Shown: positions 8,628-19,345, counted from the first letter of the stretch. The stretch is 64,000 nt of DNA from Kordiimonas aquimaris (GCF_025574485.1 NZ_JAOBPO010000004.1:186001-250000); one strand, 5' to 3'. Made by a program: numbers and translations. Notes: generated by a model from the letters alone, not told the origin.

Positions 8628-10484
8628 CTATGTTAACAACACGGTAGCGACCTGAAAGGTTATGAAAGATGCAGCGTAAGCAAGGGCGAAGAGGTACGCA
8701 ACCATAAACAGAGGCCATTTCCAGCCACCGGTTTCACGGCGGGTGACAGCAATTGTAGAAAGGCACTGCGGTGCAAAGATAAACCAAGCAAGAAAAGAAA
8801 GCGCGGTCGGCAGTGACCATGCGTTGTTGAGAACGCTCACGAGACCTGCTTCAATCACCTCTTCACTGCCTGAAAGTGAATATACGGTGCCCAGAGCAGC
8901 AATAGCAATTTCACGGGCAGCCATGCCCGGTACTAATGCAACCGATATTTCCCAATTGAAGCCGATTGGCGCAAAAATGACTTCCAGCCAGCCACCGATA
9001 ATACCGACAAAACTATAAGCGATATCAGGTTGGTTTGAGCCTGTAGGTGCATTAGGATATATGGCCAGTAACCACAATAATGCTGTCGAAACGAAGATGA
9101 TTGTACCAGCTCTGCGAATGAATATGCGTGCTCTTTCATACAAGCCAATTAATACAAAGCGCACGTTAGGCGCTTGATATTTAGGCAATTCCAGCATGAA
9201 AGTGTCGGCTTGGCCTTGCGCCACAGTACGTTTCAGGACTGCAGCAACGATCAAGGCTGCAATAATGCCGATACCGTATAGCGCAAACATGACAAGCCCT
9301 TGCAGGCCGATGCCACCGGTAAGTGTGTTGTTTGGTATAAAAGCGGCAATGATAACAGTGTATACCGGTAATCGGGCAGAGCATGTCATTAGCGGCGAAA
9401 TGAGAATAGTGGTGAGGCGATCGCGTTCATTAGCAATTGAACGAGCTGCCATTATACCGGGAACAGCGCACGCGAAACTCGAAAGTAGCGGGATGAAGGC
9501 GCGGCCGTTTAAGCCAACAGATGCCATGAGGCGGTCCATAATGAAGGCAGCGCGTACCATGTATCCTGTTGATTCTAAAACCAGAATAAATAGAAACAGG
9601 ATCAAAATTTGCGGTAGGAAAACAATCACAGCGCCAACGCCGGAAAGTATGCCATCGTTAAGAAAACTAAGTAGCAAACCGTCTGACAACGTATTAACGA
9701 GCGTAGATTGCAGCGCACCTATGCCGCCTTCAATCATGTCTTGCGGGGCCTGTGCCCAAGAAAATACAGCTTGAAACATCAAGAATAGGATGGTGAACAA
9801 AATCACGGGGCCAGCAATGGGATTAAGCAGAATACGATCAAGGTTTCTTGTGGTTTTGTGGCCGATACCTTCACTAAGCGTTGCGTCAGACGCAATCTTG
9901 CGTGCTACTTTTTGTCTTTGACGTACGCTATCACCAATATCCATTTGATCCGGTGCAGGTGCGTCCAATGCCTTTGTCAGCGCAGACACCAATGTATCTA
10001 AACCTTTTTTACGTACGGCCACAGTTTCAATCACTGGAACGCCCAGCTTTTTTGACAATGCATCTGCATCAATCTTGATTTTTTCACGCGCAGCAAGATC
10101 TGTCATATTAAGCGCAATAACTATTGGCAAACCCAGCGAACGTAATTCTAGAGAAAACCTCAAGTGCTGTGCTAAATTTGTGGCGTCAACTACACTCAGT
10201 ATAACCGCAGGTTTTTGTTCAGTTGCGTGTTTGCCCTTTATGACCTGACAGGTCACCTCTTCGTCTGCACTTCTTGGCTCAAGGCCATATGAGCCAGGAA
10301 GATCAATTAGCGTTAAGTTTGTATTGTCTATTTTACCAACACGGCGTTCTACTGTTGCGCCGGGGTAGTTGGCGACTTTCTGGCGTAACCCAGTGAGTGC
10401 GTTAAAGAGTGCTGATTTTCCGCAGTTAGGATTGCCGACGACAGCGATAAGAGGCGCATTTGTTTCTGACATTTGCTCACTCAT
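8628..10484 (-). CDS. feoB: Ferrous iron transporter FeoB
   Basis: Inner membrane Fe(II) uptake protein of 618 residues. The N-terminal GTPase carries G1 (GNPNCGKS, 17-24), G3 (DLPG, 61-64) and G4 (NMTD, 126-129). After a short linker the membrane part contains the two gate repeats, including CAVPGIMAAR near residue 345 and APQCLSTIAVTRRETGGW near 570. It is shorter than the roughly 770-residue E. coli protein and no feoC is present, which is common outside enterobacteria. The start codon overlaps the feoA stop as ATGA, with GAGGTGA upstream, indicating translational coupling; a second ATG four codons later is also possible. Expected to be induced by iron shortage. Confidence 0.95.
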   Translation of the reverse strand: MSEQMSETNAPLIAVVGNPNCGKSALFNALTGLRQKVANYPGATVERRVGKIDNTNLTLIDLPGSYGLEPRSADEEVTCQVIKGKHATEQKPAVILSVVDATNLAQHLRFSLELRSLGLPIVIALNMTDLAAREKIKIDADALSKKLGVPVIETVAVRKKGLDTLVSALTKALDAPAPDQMDIGDSVRQRQKVARKIASDATLSEGIGHKTTRNLDRILLNPIAGPVILFTILFLMFQAVFSWAQAPQDMIEGGIGALQSTLVNTLSDGLLLSFLNDGILSGVGAVIVFLPQILILFLFILVLESTGYMVRAAFIMDRLMASVGLNGRAFIPLLSSFACAVPGIMAARSIANERDRLTTILISPLMTCSARLPVYTVIIAAFIPNNTLTGGIGLQGLVMFALYGIGIIAALIVAAVLKRTVAQGQADTFMLELPKYQAPNVRFVLIGLYERARIFIRRAGTIIFVSTALLWLLAIYPNAPTGSNQPDIAYSFVGIIGGWLEVIFAPIGFNWEISVALVPGMAAREIAIAALGTVYSLSGSEEVIEAGLVSVLNNAWSLPTALSFLAWFIFAPQCLSTIAVTRRETGGWKWPLFMVAYLFALAYAASFITFQVATVLLT

Positions 10485-10741
10485 GACGCCATCACCTCAA
10501 TCAGATTGGCTTCGCGACGTCGCAGTGCAATTGTCATTGATCCAACTTTAACAGCGATGGGATCTTTCCCGAATGGATTTTGGTGAAGAATTGAAACATC
10601 AAGGCCTTCGGAAAAGCCCATTTCGCGCAACTGGTCTATCATGTTTGAGGCGGCTGCATTTTGGCCGACAAAGCCTTTGATTTGCCCGTGATAACCAACT
10701 TTCAAGTTGCCAAGCAAGGTGCCTTCGTTGATGTCCGCCAT
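10481..10741 (-). CDS. feoA: Ferrous iron transport protein FeoA
   Basis: Small SH3-like cytosolic partner of FeoB, 86 residues, with the family's LREMGFSEG motif and a central KVGSMTIALRRREANLI strand region. The reading frame continues upstream to 10942 across the intergenic terminator of the preceding dps gene, but the ATG at 10741 (MADINEGTLLGNLKVG) gives the normal FeoA length. Its stop overlaps the feoB start by four bases (ATGA). A dyad-containing region just upstream probably carries the promoter and an iron-responsive site. Confidence 0.93.
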   Translation of the reverse strand: MADINEGTLLGNLKVGYHGQIKGFVGQNAAASNMIDQLREMGFSEGLDVSILHQNPFGKDPIAVKVGSMTIALRRREANLIEVMAS

Positions 10742-10757
10742 TATAACCTCAGTAACA

Positions 10758-10782
10758 GTAATTGATAATCGTTTGCAATTAC
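10758..10782 (-). promoter_or_regulatory. Candidate Fur/Irr-type operator upstream of feoAB
   Basis: A 25-base dyad sits 17 bases before the feoA start: GTAATTG and CAATTAC are perfect 7-base inverted arms around an 11-base centre that also holds TGATAAT, the half-site of the Fur consensus. Position and content fit iron repression of feoAB. No binding evidence is available, and the right half only partly matches the E. coli Fur box. Confidence 0.5.
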
Positions 10783-10852
10783 CCAAGGCTAGTAGCATGG
10801 CGATTTGCGCGCGGCAAGTGCGCTGTATTGTCACCACGTTATTGTGAATAAT

Positions 10853-10882
10853 AAAAAAGGCATGTCCAAACAGACATGCCTT
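10853..10882 (-). terminator. Rho-independent terminator after dps
   Basis: Perfect ten-pair stem AAGGCATGTC/GACATGCCTT with a six-base loop; on the minus strand it is followed by a run of six T. It ends the dps transcript and separates it from feoAB. Confidence 0.85.
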
Positions 10883-10901
10883 ACTGATTTGGCTGATCTT
10901 G

Positions 10902-11363
10902 TTAGGCCACCATTGCGCCAAGCATCCATTGCGCTTTTTCATGCACAGTTAAGCGGTCAGTTAACAGTCCAGCAGTTACATCATCTGTCGCATCTGCGGC
11001 CATAGCTATCAGCGGGCGAATACGCTCGGCTATAGTATTGTGGCCTGCTTTTAACGATTTCACCATGTCCTCTGCGTTTGCATTTTCATTAGCTTCGGGG
11101 ATTGTACCCAGTGATTGATATTGTGTCATGGTTCCAGGTGCTTTTTCGCCCAACGTACGAATGCGCTCTGCTATTTCATCAATGGCTGGCGCCAATTCAG
11201 TATACTGTTCTTCGGTAAGTGTATGAACAGCCTGGAACAATGGGCCTGTTACATTCCAGTGTACATTTTGCGTGGCAACATAAAGCTGGACGCTTTCAGC
11301 AAGTATGGGTTTCAGTGCATTTGCAATTGTTGTTCGTGTTGCATCATTAAATTCGTTAGCCAT
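10902..11363 (-). CDS. dps: Dps-family ferritin-like DNA-protecting protein
   Basis: Dodecameric iron-storage and DNA-protection protein of 153 residues. The intersubunit ferroxidase ligands are in place: H35 and H47 in HWNVTGPLFQAVH, D62 and E66 in DEIAERI, with the exact spacing of the family. It oxidises Fe(II), usually with hydrogen peroxide, and stores the ferric product. The ATG has AAGGAG upstream. It lies directly upstream of feoAB on the same strand but is separated by a terminator, so storage and uptake are neighbours with independent control. The 140 bases before it are very AT-rich and probably hold its promoter. Confidence 0.93.
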   Translation of the reverse strand: MANEFNDATRTTIANALKPILAESVQLYVATQNVHWNVTGPLFQAVHTLTEEQYTELAPAIDEIAERIRTLGEKAPGTMTQYQSLGTIPEANENANAEDMVKSLKAGHNTIAERIRPLIAMAADATDDVTAGLLTDRLTVHEKAQWMLGAMVA

Positions 11364-11506
11364 GTTTCAACTCCTTGGTTGCTGTTGAGTATTAACATAG
11401 TGGCTACTAATTAATTGGTAAAATTAATTAAATTCATAAAAATAATCGTTTTTATAGGATTATTATTTAAATTGATTTAAAGCTAACGAGCGCTTGAAAT
11501 TTCATT

Positions 11507-12448
11507 CTAATCTTGACAGGCACCGCTGACTAATAGTGGCGGAAGGCTCTGCCAATCATCTCTTCTTTTTGCTTCCCGTTGATATGATGCTAAAAACGCG
11601 CACGGGCCACCGGCAATGATTTTGCTTAAGGTTTTTGTTCCTAGTAGTTTTCTCAAGCGATATGTAATGATTGCACCGGGTACAGCACCCCATTTTTTCC
11701 AAAATGGCACGTTAGCATGAGATGAAAATAAAAATTCCTGTTGCTGCGCTGGTGTAATATCATGGGCAAGCAACATTGTTTTTTCGTTCAATAATGAAAA
11801 TATTTTTTCGGTTCTCTCGGTCCAATTTGTATAGGCCATTGCTGGTTCAACGCGTCGTTGAAAAGAGTAATAATGACCGACACCCTCGTTTAACATAATG
11901 AACGCAAGCTCTTTGAGTGCGGTTTTATGATAAACGGAACTATCTGTGGTTGCTTGATGTTGAGTTCTAAAGGCGGCGTGCCAGATTTCATGTCGTAAAA
12001 GCGAAGGCAGAAAATCAGGTTGAATCTGCGTTAGGTTAATAAAAAGCTGAGTTTTCCCTTCAGCTTGAAACCCAAAGCCATCGGCATGTGCGCCGCATAT
12101 AAAGTATATTTTTTGATCATCAGGTAATGCGCTTTTTTCTATGAAAATAGTCGCTTGCTCAATGAGAGAGGGGAGGGATTCCTCAATGTCAGGCAATGAC
12201 TTTTTATAATGTTGAAGTCGGTTCTTTTGTTCTTGGATTTGCTCAAATGAGAGGTGAAAATCATCGCCGAGATTCTTTTTTAGCTGCAAGATACTCTCAT
12301 GCTGCTCAAGGCTGGATCGTAGATTACTATCATTTGGTGCATCGGCTATTTGTAGGCATTGTGGCAATAAGGAAGCGTCTATTTCGGCGCTTTTAGCTGT
12401 GTACGACAGCATTGCCACGACGATAATAATACCTGATAGACGGTTCAT
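11507..12448 (-). CDS. Secreted putative zinc metallopeptidase, unrecognised family
   Basis: A 313-residue protein with a signal peptide (hydrophobic residues 5-16, likely cleavage after AKSA). It has HEIWH at 153-157 followed 31 residues later by NEGVGHYYS (E188), which together look like a gluzincin zinc site: two His, catalytic Glu and a downstream Glu ligand. I could not assign it to a named peptidase family. Four cysteines or fewer are present, and a Lys/Gln-rich helical stretch occupies 50-90. Start ATG at 12448 has AGGATAATAG upstream. It begins eight bases after the aminotransferase stop and is likely cotranscribed with it. Enzymatic activity is inference. Confidence 0.65.
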   Translation of the reverse strand: MNRLSGIIIVVAMLSYTAKSAEIDASLLPQCLQIADAPNDSNLRSSLEQHESILQLKKNLGDDFHLSFEQIQEQKNRLQHYKKSLPDIEESLPSLIEQATIFIEKSALPDDQKIYFICGAHADGFGFQAEGKTQLFINLTQIQPDFLPSLLRHEIWHAAFRTQHQATTDSSVYHKTALKELAFIMLNEGVGHYYSFQRRVEPAMAYTNWTERTEKIFSLLNEKTMLLAHDITPAQQQEFLFSSHANVPFWKKWGAVPGAIITYRLRKLLGTKTLSKIIAGGPCAFLASYQREAKRRDDWQSLPPLLVSGACQD

Positions 12449-12456
12449 CTATTATC

Positions 12457-13936
<1,480 letters not shown>

Positions 13937-14641
13937 CTAAAAGCTTGCTGACAACATGCCAACCACACCAGCGCTGCCGGCGCTGCTGTTCGTATTGGCT
14001 GTGTCTATATAATTGACGGATAGAGAGAAGCGGTTGAATGAATATGAAAAGCCCAAAAGCCAATCCCATTTGTTGGTGCCAAAAGCGCCATCCTCGTATG
14101 CAATGTTTCCAGTAACGGTAAAAGGCGTGGTACCAATAGGGGTGCTGGTGCTTAGGTAAATATAGATATTATCTTGGTTGCCGGTACCATCCTGATCAAA
14201 GGCGTAATTGGTGCCAAGTGTCCAGCTGGTGTTTTTTACGGTGCCGCCCAATGAGCCAAACACTTCATAATAGTCGGTATTATCGGTCGCGCCGGGATAG
14301 GTGTAGGCATAGAAACCGACGTTAGTGCTTAGATTGCCAATTTGCCCTGCATGCCCGCCGTATATATCGAGCTCAAGTTCCGCGCCGTTGAAACTTTCAA
14401 TCGAAGAGCCCCATGTGCTGATATAGAACCCGCTTTCATGGGATAGGCTGAAAGAGCCTTGAAGCGCTGTATCCTTATTAGACAGTGACAAACCTCGAAA
14501 ACGATAGTCTGTTGTGAGTGTTGCGCTGCCTGTGAGCGTTAATGCGGCTTGGTTTTGTGCAACCGCATGATCGACGGGTAATGAAATAAACATAAACGCA
14601 AGAAATACGCGTCTTGTTTTAGTGTTCTCAAGAAGTACCAT
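13937..14641 (-). CDS. TorF-family putative porin (outer membrane beta-barrel)
   Basis: A 234-residue outer membrane protein. It has a signal peptide (LAFMFISLPVDHAVAQ), then the family opening ATLTTDYRFRGLSLSNKDTALQGSFSLSHESGFYISTWGSS split over successive strands, and ends with the C-terminal Phe (LSASF) of barrel proteins. These features match the TorF/Gcw_chp group (TIGR02001 type). Its substrate is not established. Alternating hydrophobic strands and aromatic girdle residues fill the rest. It is monocistronic, between the hairpin-bearing gap and an AT-rich region of 297 bases (14642-14938) shared divergently with uvrB, where no further gene was found. Confidence 0.8.
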   Translation of the reverse strand: MVLLENTKTRRVFLAFMFISLPVDHAVAQNQAALTLTGSATLTTDYRFRGLSLSNKDTALQGSFSLSHESGFYISTWGSSIESFNGAELELDIYGGHAGQIGNLSTNVGFYAYTYPGATDNTDYYEVFGSLGGTVKNTSWTLGTNYAFDQDGTGNQDNIYIYLSTSTPIGTTPFTVTGNIAYEDGAFGTNKWDWLLGFSYSFNRFSLSVNYIDTANTNSSAGSAGVVGMLSASF

Positions 14642-14938
14642 AAAATCTCTTTAATTATAAAATTCGTTCAATCCCGCCTGCATGTTTCTAGCAGCAAGGT
14701 GTGTGCCATTATTTTTGAATTATTTAACTTATTGAAAAGATTGAATACTTTGATATTTTTGAACTGAATGGTCAGTATTGCTGCATTAATTATGACTAAA
14801 TATTAATCTGTGGTTAAAAAATAAGCATTTAGGGAAATGTCAGGAGCCTTAATCTTCTGCATAGAAAGGCATTGAAACACCCTTCGCTAGACGTCACAAT
14901 CCGACCATGCGTGCCTCAATGAATTGGAACTTTCGTGA

Positions 14939-17113
14939 ATGACTGATGCAAAAATGATAAACGCCGGCGGCGTTCATCAACCCATAAACAGCCCCTTTGT
15001 ACCGCATCGTCCTTCCCGGCCAGAAAAGTCTGAGGGCGGTGTCCCGTTTGAGGTTGTGTCCGATTTCGAACCTTCAGGTGACCAGCCAACAGCCATTGCT
15101 GAATTGGTTGAGGGTATAAAAGGTAAAGAACAAGATCAGGTTCTACTTGGTGTTACCGGCTCCGGTAAAACCTATACGATGGCAAAAGTGATTGAGGCGA
15201 CGCAGCGCCCGGCCTTGATTATGGCTCCTAACAAGACGTTGGCGGCGCAGCTTTACGGTGAGTTCAAGGCATTTTTTCCCAACAACTCTGTTGAGTATTT
15301 TGTGTCTTACTATGATTACTACCAGCCTGAGGCATACGTACCGCGTACAGATACATTTGTTGAAAAAGAAGCGTCTATTAACGAACAGATCGACCGCATG
15401 CGGCACTCTGCAACGCGTGCTATTCTCGAGCGTGATGATGTGATCATTGTTGCATCGGTATCATGTATATACGGTATCGGAAGCGTAGAGACATACACAG
15501 CTATGACCTTTGGTATTAACAAAGGTCAGGAGATTGATAACCGTGATCTGCTGCGCCGCCTGGTTGCTATGCAGTACACCCGTAATGATGCGGCGTTTCA
15601 ACGCGGAACGTTTCGTGTGCGCGGTGATGTCATCGATATTTTCCCCAGCCACCTGGAAGACCGTGCCTGGCGTCTTATGATGTTCGGTGATGAAGTTGAA
15701 GAAATTGTTGAATTTGACCCATTGACGGGTGAGAAAATACGTATGCTTGATGCGGTGAAAGTGTATGCAAATAGCCATTACGTTACACCGCGGCCAACAC
15801 TTGATCAGGCAGTGAAACACATAAAGCATGAATTGAAAGGTCGTTTGGCTGAATACGAAAAAATGGGCCGTATTCTTGAACTTCAACGCCTTGAACAGCG
15901 TGCTACGTTTGACATTGAAATGTTGGAAGCAACAGGCAGTTGTGCTGGTATTGAAAACTACTCCCGGTATCTTACTGGTCGCAACCCGGGTGAGCCGCCG
16001 CCTACATTGTTTGAATATATACCTGAAAACGCTTTGCTTTTTGTTGATGAGAGCCACGTTGGGGTAATGCAGGTTAGTGGCATGAGCCGGGGAGATTTCA
16101 AGCGGAAATCAGTGTTGGCAGACCATGGTTTTCGTTTGCCCAGTTGTATTGATAACCGGCCGTTGAAGTTCGAGGAATGGAACGCCATGCGCCCGCAGAC
16201 GGTATATGTGTCTGCAACCCCAGGTGATTTTGAAATGGAACAAACCGGCGGTGTGTATACCGAACAGGTTATCCGTCCTACGGGACTGGTTGACCCGGAT
16301 ATAGAAATTCGTTCTGTTGAAACACAGGTGGATGATTTGATGCATGAAGCACGTATCATGGCCGAAAAAGGAATGCGTGTGCTGTGTACCACGCTCACCA
16401 AACGTATGGCAGAAGATCTCACCGAATACCTGCATGAAAATGGCATCAAGGTGCGGTACATGCACTCAGATATTGATACGCTGGAGCGTATCGAGATTAT
16501 ACGCGATTTACGCCTTGGCTCATTTGATGTGTTGGTGGGTATTAACCTGTTACGTGAGGGGCTTGATATTCCTGAATGCGGGCTTGTCGCTATTTTGGAC
16601 GCTGACAAGGAAGGCTTTTTAAGATCCGAGCGATCGCTAGTGCAAACGATTGGGCGTGCAGCGCGTAATGTTGAGGGGCGCGTTATTTTGTATGCTGACA
16701 AAATTACAGGCTCAATGGAGCGCGCTATTTCTGAAACAGATCGCCGCCGGGAAAAGCAGGTGGCTTACAACGAAAAACACGGTATCACACCGAAAACAAT
16801 TGCCAAAAATGTTGGCGATATTATCGAGCATGCAGCATCCGGTGATCATGTCACGGTTGATATCGGTATTGATGATGGGCACATGGTTGGTTCCAATCTG
16901 AAAACACATATTGCCGCGCTTAACAAGAAGATGCGTGAAGCAGCCGAAAACCTTGAGTTTGAAGAAGCTGCTAAAATTAGGGACGATATTCGCCGCCTAG
17001 AAGCTGGTGAGCTTGGTATTCCTGATAAACGGTTACGGCCCAAAGGACGTGCAACTGGTGGCCGGCCTGGCACGCGTACCAAGAAAGCGAAAAGTCACAG
17101 GAAAATGTACTAG
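14939..17113 (+). CDS. uvrB: Excinuclease ABC subunit B
   Basis: Damage-verification helicase-like subunit of nucleotide excision repair, 724 residues. Walker A GVTGSGKT is at 71-78; the beta-hairpin region [16 protein letters not shown] follows; Walker B is FVDESH; helicase motif VI is QTIGRAARN; and the C-terminal UVR domain ([20 protein letters not shown]) contacts UvrC. An N-terminal extension of about 40 residues and a basic C-terminal tail ([19 protein letters not shown]) make it longer than E. coli UvrB, as is usual in alphaproteobacteria. The upstream region has no clear alphaproteobacterial LexA box (GTTC-N7-GTTC), so SOS control is not evident. The ATG is at 14939. Confidence 0.97.
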   Translation: MTDAKMINAGGVHQPINSPFVPHRPSRPEKSEGGVPFEVVSDFEPSGDQPTAIAELVEGIKGKEQDQVLLGVTGSGKTYTMAKVIEATQRPALIMAPNKTLAAQLYGEFKAFFPNNSVEYFVSYYDYYQPEAYVPRTDTFVEKEASINEQIDRMRHSATRAILERDDVIIVASVSCIYGIGSVETYTAMTFGINKGQEIDNRDLLRRLVAMQYTRNDAAFQRGTFRVRGDVIDIFPSHLEDRAWRLMMFGDEVEEIVEFDPLTGEKIRMLDAVKVYANSHYVTPRPTLDQAVKHIKHELKGRLAEYEKMGRILELQRLEQRATFDIEMLEATGSCAGIENYSRYLTGRNPGEPPPTLFEYIPENALLFVDESHVGVMQVSGMSRGDFKRKSVLADHGFRLPSCIDNRPLKFEEWNAMRPQTVYVSATPGDFEMEQTGGVYTEQVIRPTGLVDPDIEIRSVETQVDDLMHEARIMAEKGMRVLCTTLTKRMAEDLTEYLHENGIKVRYMHSDIDTLERIEIIRDLRLGSFDVLVGINLLREGLDIPECGLVAILDADKEGFLRSERSLVQTIGRAARNVEGRVILYADKITGSMERAISETDRRREKQVAYNEKHGITPKTIAKNVGDIIEHAASGDHVTVDIGIDDGHMVGSNLKTHIAALNKKMREAAENLEFEEAAKIRDDIRRLEAGELGIPDKRLRPKGRATGGRPGTRTKKAKSHRKMY

Positions 17114-17144
17114 CCAATACCTGTCACTATTTAGAGGGCATATC

Positions 17145-17501
17145 ATGACACGAGATGAATTTGATGCTTACTGCGGCAGTTTGAAAGCGACAACAAATGT
17201 AATTCAATGGGGCAATTCGTCCGTATGGAAAGTGGGCGGCAAGATTTTTGCCATTTGCTCAATATGGGGTGAGGGGCGCGAGGATAAAATTAGTTTTAAG
17301 TGTGCAGATATGAGTTTTGAGATATTGTGCGAACTGCCAGATATTGTTCCCGCACCGTATTTGGCGCGCGGCAAATGGGTGCAGCTTTCAGAACCTGATG
17401 CGCTATCCGATGATGATATTCGCAGTTACATTGATGATGCACACGCCATCATTGCCGCCAAGCTGACGAAAGTGAAGCAACGTGAGCTGGGGCTGATATA
17501 G
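17145..17501 (+). CDS. MmcQ/YjbR family DNA-binding-fold protein
   Basis: A 118-residue cytosolic protein of the MmcQ/YjbR family, which has a CyaY-like fold and double-stranded DNA binding reported for some members; the cellular role is unclear. Typical features are WGNSSVWKVGGKIFAI (about 25-40), KISFKCADMSFEILCELPDIVPAPYLARGKWV (split over the middle) and the C-terminal helix DDDIRSYIDDAHAIIAAKLT. The reading frame opens at 17007 inside uvrB, but the ATG at 17145 with AGAGGG upstream gives the family length. It follows uvrB by 31 bases on the same strand and may be cotranscribed. Confidence 0.85.
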   Translation: MTRDEFDAYCGSLKATTNVIQWGNSSVWKVGGKIFAICSIWGEGREDKISFKCADMSFEILCELPDIVPAPYLARGKWVQLSEPDALSDDDIRSYIDDAHAIIAAKLTKVKQRELGLI

Positions 17502-17506
17502 CCACT

Positions 17507-17737
17507 TTATTTTGCTGTGCAAACATTTTGCTGAACCGCATCACATGTACGCTGGCATTGTAGCGCATTGTCTGCTGATGAGAACGGATCGCTGTTGAGG
17601 CATTGCTCTCTGCATGTTGAGGGGTAGGTGTCTACACGTTTGCATTCAAATGCTAATTTTTCAGTGTTGTCTGGCGTGCTGGCGCAGCCCGAAAGTATGA
17701 TGACAGAAATGATATAAATAGGCCTCTGGATATTCAT
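17507..17737 (-). CDS. Small cysteine-rich lipoprotein, unknown function
   Basis: A 76-residue protein whose start is the ATG at 17737 because GGAGGA lies just before it; an upstream ATG at 17752 would overlap that ribosome-binding site. Residues 1-18 form a lipoprotein signal peptide ending in ILSGC. The mature part holds six further cysteines in a CX8-9CX3C...CX3C...C pattern (FECKRV, STCREQC, LQCQRTC, QNVC), suggesting a disulphide-bonded periplasmic module. I do not recognise the family. It is convergent with the MmcQ gene, only five bases away. Confidence 0.6.
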   Translation of the reverse strand: MNIQRPIYIISVIILSGCASTPDNTEKLAFECKRVDTYPSTCREQCLNSDPFSSADNALQCQRTCDAVQQNVCTAK

Positions 17738-17840
17738 TTTTTCCTCCTGCAAATGTCAGTTACTTCAACATGGTGTGAGAAGATTTAATGTTAATTGTGG
17801 CTAGTTTGCGGGAGAAATGTGTCGAGGGGAATGTTGATGC

Positions 17841-18770
17841 TTAGGGAGGGGATGCATCTAACCTCATTTTTTCCATTTCTGCTTTAGCCTTGGCCCCATA
17901 GTCTGCAAGTGTTGTGTCTAACTCAGATAGACGTGCCAAATATGCTGTAAGGTACAACCATGGCACTGATAAAATCATTGAGCCTGCACGCTGTGAATTG
18001 ATCTTTATGTCGAGCGAAGTGTCTGTGTTCGCTGCTTGAATGACGGATGCCGTAAGCAAGTCAATGGCAAACTCTTCATGAAAACTACAATAATATTCGC
18101 AGTAAGTATCTGCGCGGCGGCGTATGGGATTGAACCTCAAAGCTATTCCGCCTCTTAGACTTGCAGAGTGAAAGCCTTTCCACCATCCATGCTGTGCAGC
18201 GTATAATTCCGGAGAGATTGTCGGGTTTTGCATATCAGCATTAACAACAGCTTCACTGAACTTGACGGTAGCATATAGCTGTGTGGTGATAAGCCCGGTG
18301 GATGGGTTATAGAAACTGCGTAAGAAGTAGGTGATATTGCCACCATTACCCAGCCTTCCCAAGGTTTGCATGTCATATTTCTGAGTGTTGGCACCGCGGA
18401 TTTGTATTGTTGCTTCAAAATCATCTTTTATAAAGTAGGTGTCTTCATAGATTGTGTTTGCATACTTATAGACTTTTCGAGCTTGCTTAAGTGCTTTCTT
18501 GCGTACTTTCGCTTCAGCTTTTAACCGCTTTTTTTCGGCCTTTTTTCGCGCACGTTCTGCTTTCTTCTCTGCCTTAATACGCTTCTTTTCAGCTTTTCTG
18601 GCTGCTTTTAATGCCTTTTTGTATTGCTTTTTGTCCGATTTAGATAAGGAGTCAGGTTCGATTAACCGTAGCTCTTGAATGGTCATTTCAGTATACGGTT
18701 TGTTATTATCTTGAGCATGAACACTAATGTTTAGGCTTATACAAAGACCAACAATGAAAAGAATACGCAT
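17841..18770 (-). CDS. Secreted protein with Lys/Ala-rich helix, unknown function
   Basis: A 309-residue protein with a signal peptide (MRILFIVGLCISLNISVHAQ). Residues 45-100 are an extremely basic, charge-patterned helix built from AEKK/KAE-type repeats. A globular C-terminal part of about 200 residues follows, with CEYYC at 224-228 and hydrophobic strands. The frame opens with a GTG at 18776 but that codon abuts the GGGGAG ribosome-binding site, so the ATG at 18770 is preferred. No family recognised. The basic helix might bind anionic envelope polymers or nucleic acid; this is only inference. Confidence 0.6.
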   Translation of the reverse strand: MRILFIVGLCISLNISVHAQDNNKPYTEMTIQELRLIEPDSLSKSDKKQYKKALKAARKAEKKRIKAEKKAERARKKAEKKRLKAEAKVRKKALKQARKVYKYANTIYEDTYFIKDDFEATIQIRGANTQKYDMQTLGRLGNGGNITYFLRSFYNPSTGLITTQLYATVKFSEAVVNADMQNPTISPELYAAQHGWWKGFHSASLRGGIALRFNPIRRRADTYCEYYCSFHEEFAIDLLTASVIQAANTDTSLDIKINSQRAGSMILSVPWLYLTAYLARLSELDTTLADYGAKAKAEMEKMRLDASPP

Positions 18771-18841
18771 AATCACTCCCCAAATGAATCAAAAGCAATG
18801 TATCAGAACAAAAGGGGAACGTAAATATTGTTTAACTAACG

Positions 18842-19345
18842 CTAAATACCAACGGTCTTGCTGCGGCGTTCCATAAGCATAATGTCTTTCCATTCGCCGT
18901 GTAATGCACCTAGCTTCTCGCGAATGCCGATGCGCCGAAATCCGCATTTCTCGTGCAGTAATATGGACGGTGTATTTTCTGCAAATATACCGGCCTGCAA
19001 TGTCCAGATATTTAATTGTTCTGATGCCGTAACAAGCTTATTTAACAACACGGTTCCAACGCCTTTTCCGCGAGCATCTGCGCTAACATATACGCTGATT
19101 TCAGCAACACCTGCATAAGCACAACGGTCAGAAACCGGCCATAAAGTCGCCCAGCCCATTATAGGTAGGGTATCTGCGGTATTATCAAGGCAAACAAAAC
19201 GACTGCCATTTATGCTATCGGTTTCCCATGACGCTTGTTGCTTGGGTTTCGTTTCAAACGTTGCAAGGTTTGTGGCAATGCCTTCAGCATATACGCGTTC
19301 AACATCCGGCCAGTCTGTGGGCTTGTAAGGTCTGATTTTGAGCAT
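18842..19345 (-). CDS. GNAT N-acetyltransferase, PAT-like
   Basis: Acetyl-CoA-dependent N-acetyltransferase of 167 residues. Motif A for pyrophosphate binding is EISVYVSADARGKGVGTVLL (82-101, with RGKGVG at 92-97). The N-terminal MLKIRPYKPTDWPDVERVYAEGI and the C-terminal NTPSILLHEKCGFRRIGIRE match phosphinothricin/methionine-sulfoximine acetyltransferase-like members (YncA/MnaT group), which acetylate small amino-acid analogues. The real substrate is not known. It is a single gene, divergent from the MAPEG gene. Confidence 0.85.
   Translation of the reverse strand: MLKIRPYKPTDWPDVERVYAEGIATNLATFETKPKQQASWETDSINGSRFVCLDNTADTLPIMGWATLWPVSDRCAYAGVAEISVYVSADARGKGVGTVLLNKLVTASEQLNIWTLQAGIFAENTPSILLHEKCGFRRIGIREKLGALHGEWKDIMLMERRSKTVGI

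Noticed and set aside
9196-9774. Open frame of 192 codons antisense to feoB
   Set aside because: Low-complexity translation with no family feature; a shadow of the feoB coding frame.
14642-14938. LexA (SOS) box expected before uvrB
   Set aside because: The alphaproteobacterial form GTTC-N7-GTTC, or its complement, is not present; only a single GAAC at about 14927 was found.
15461-16701. Long antisense frames opposite uvrB
   Set aside because: They overlap each other and uvrB, with compositionally odd translations (Ser/Arg- or Phe/Cys-rich); shadows.
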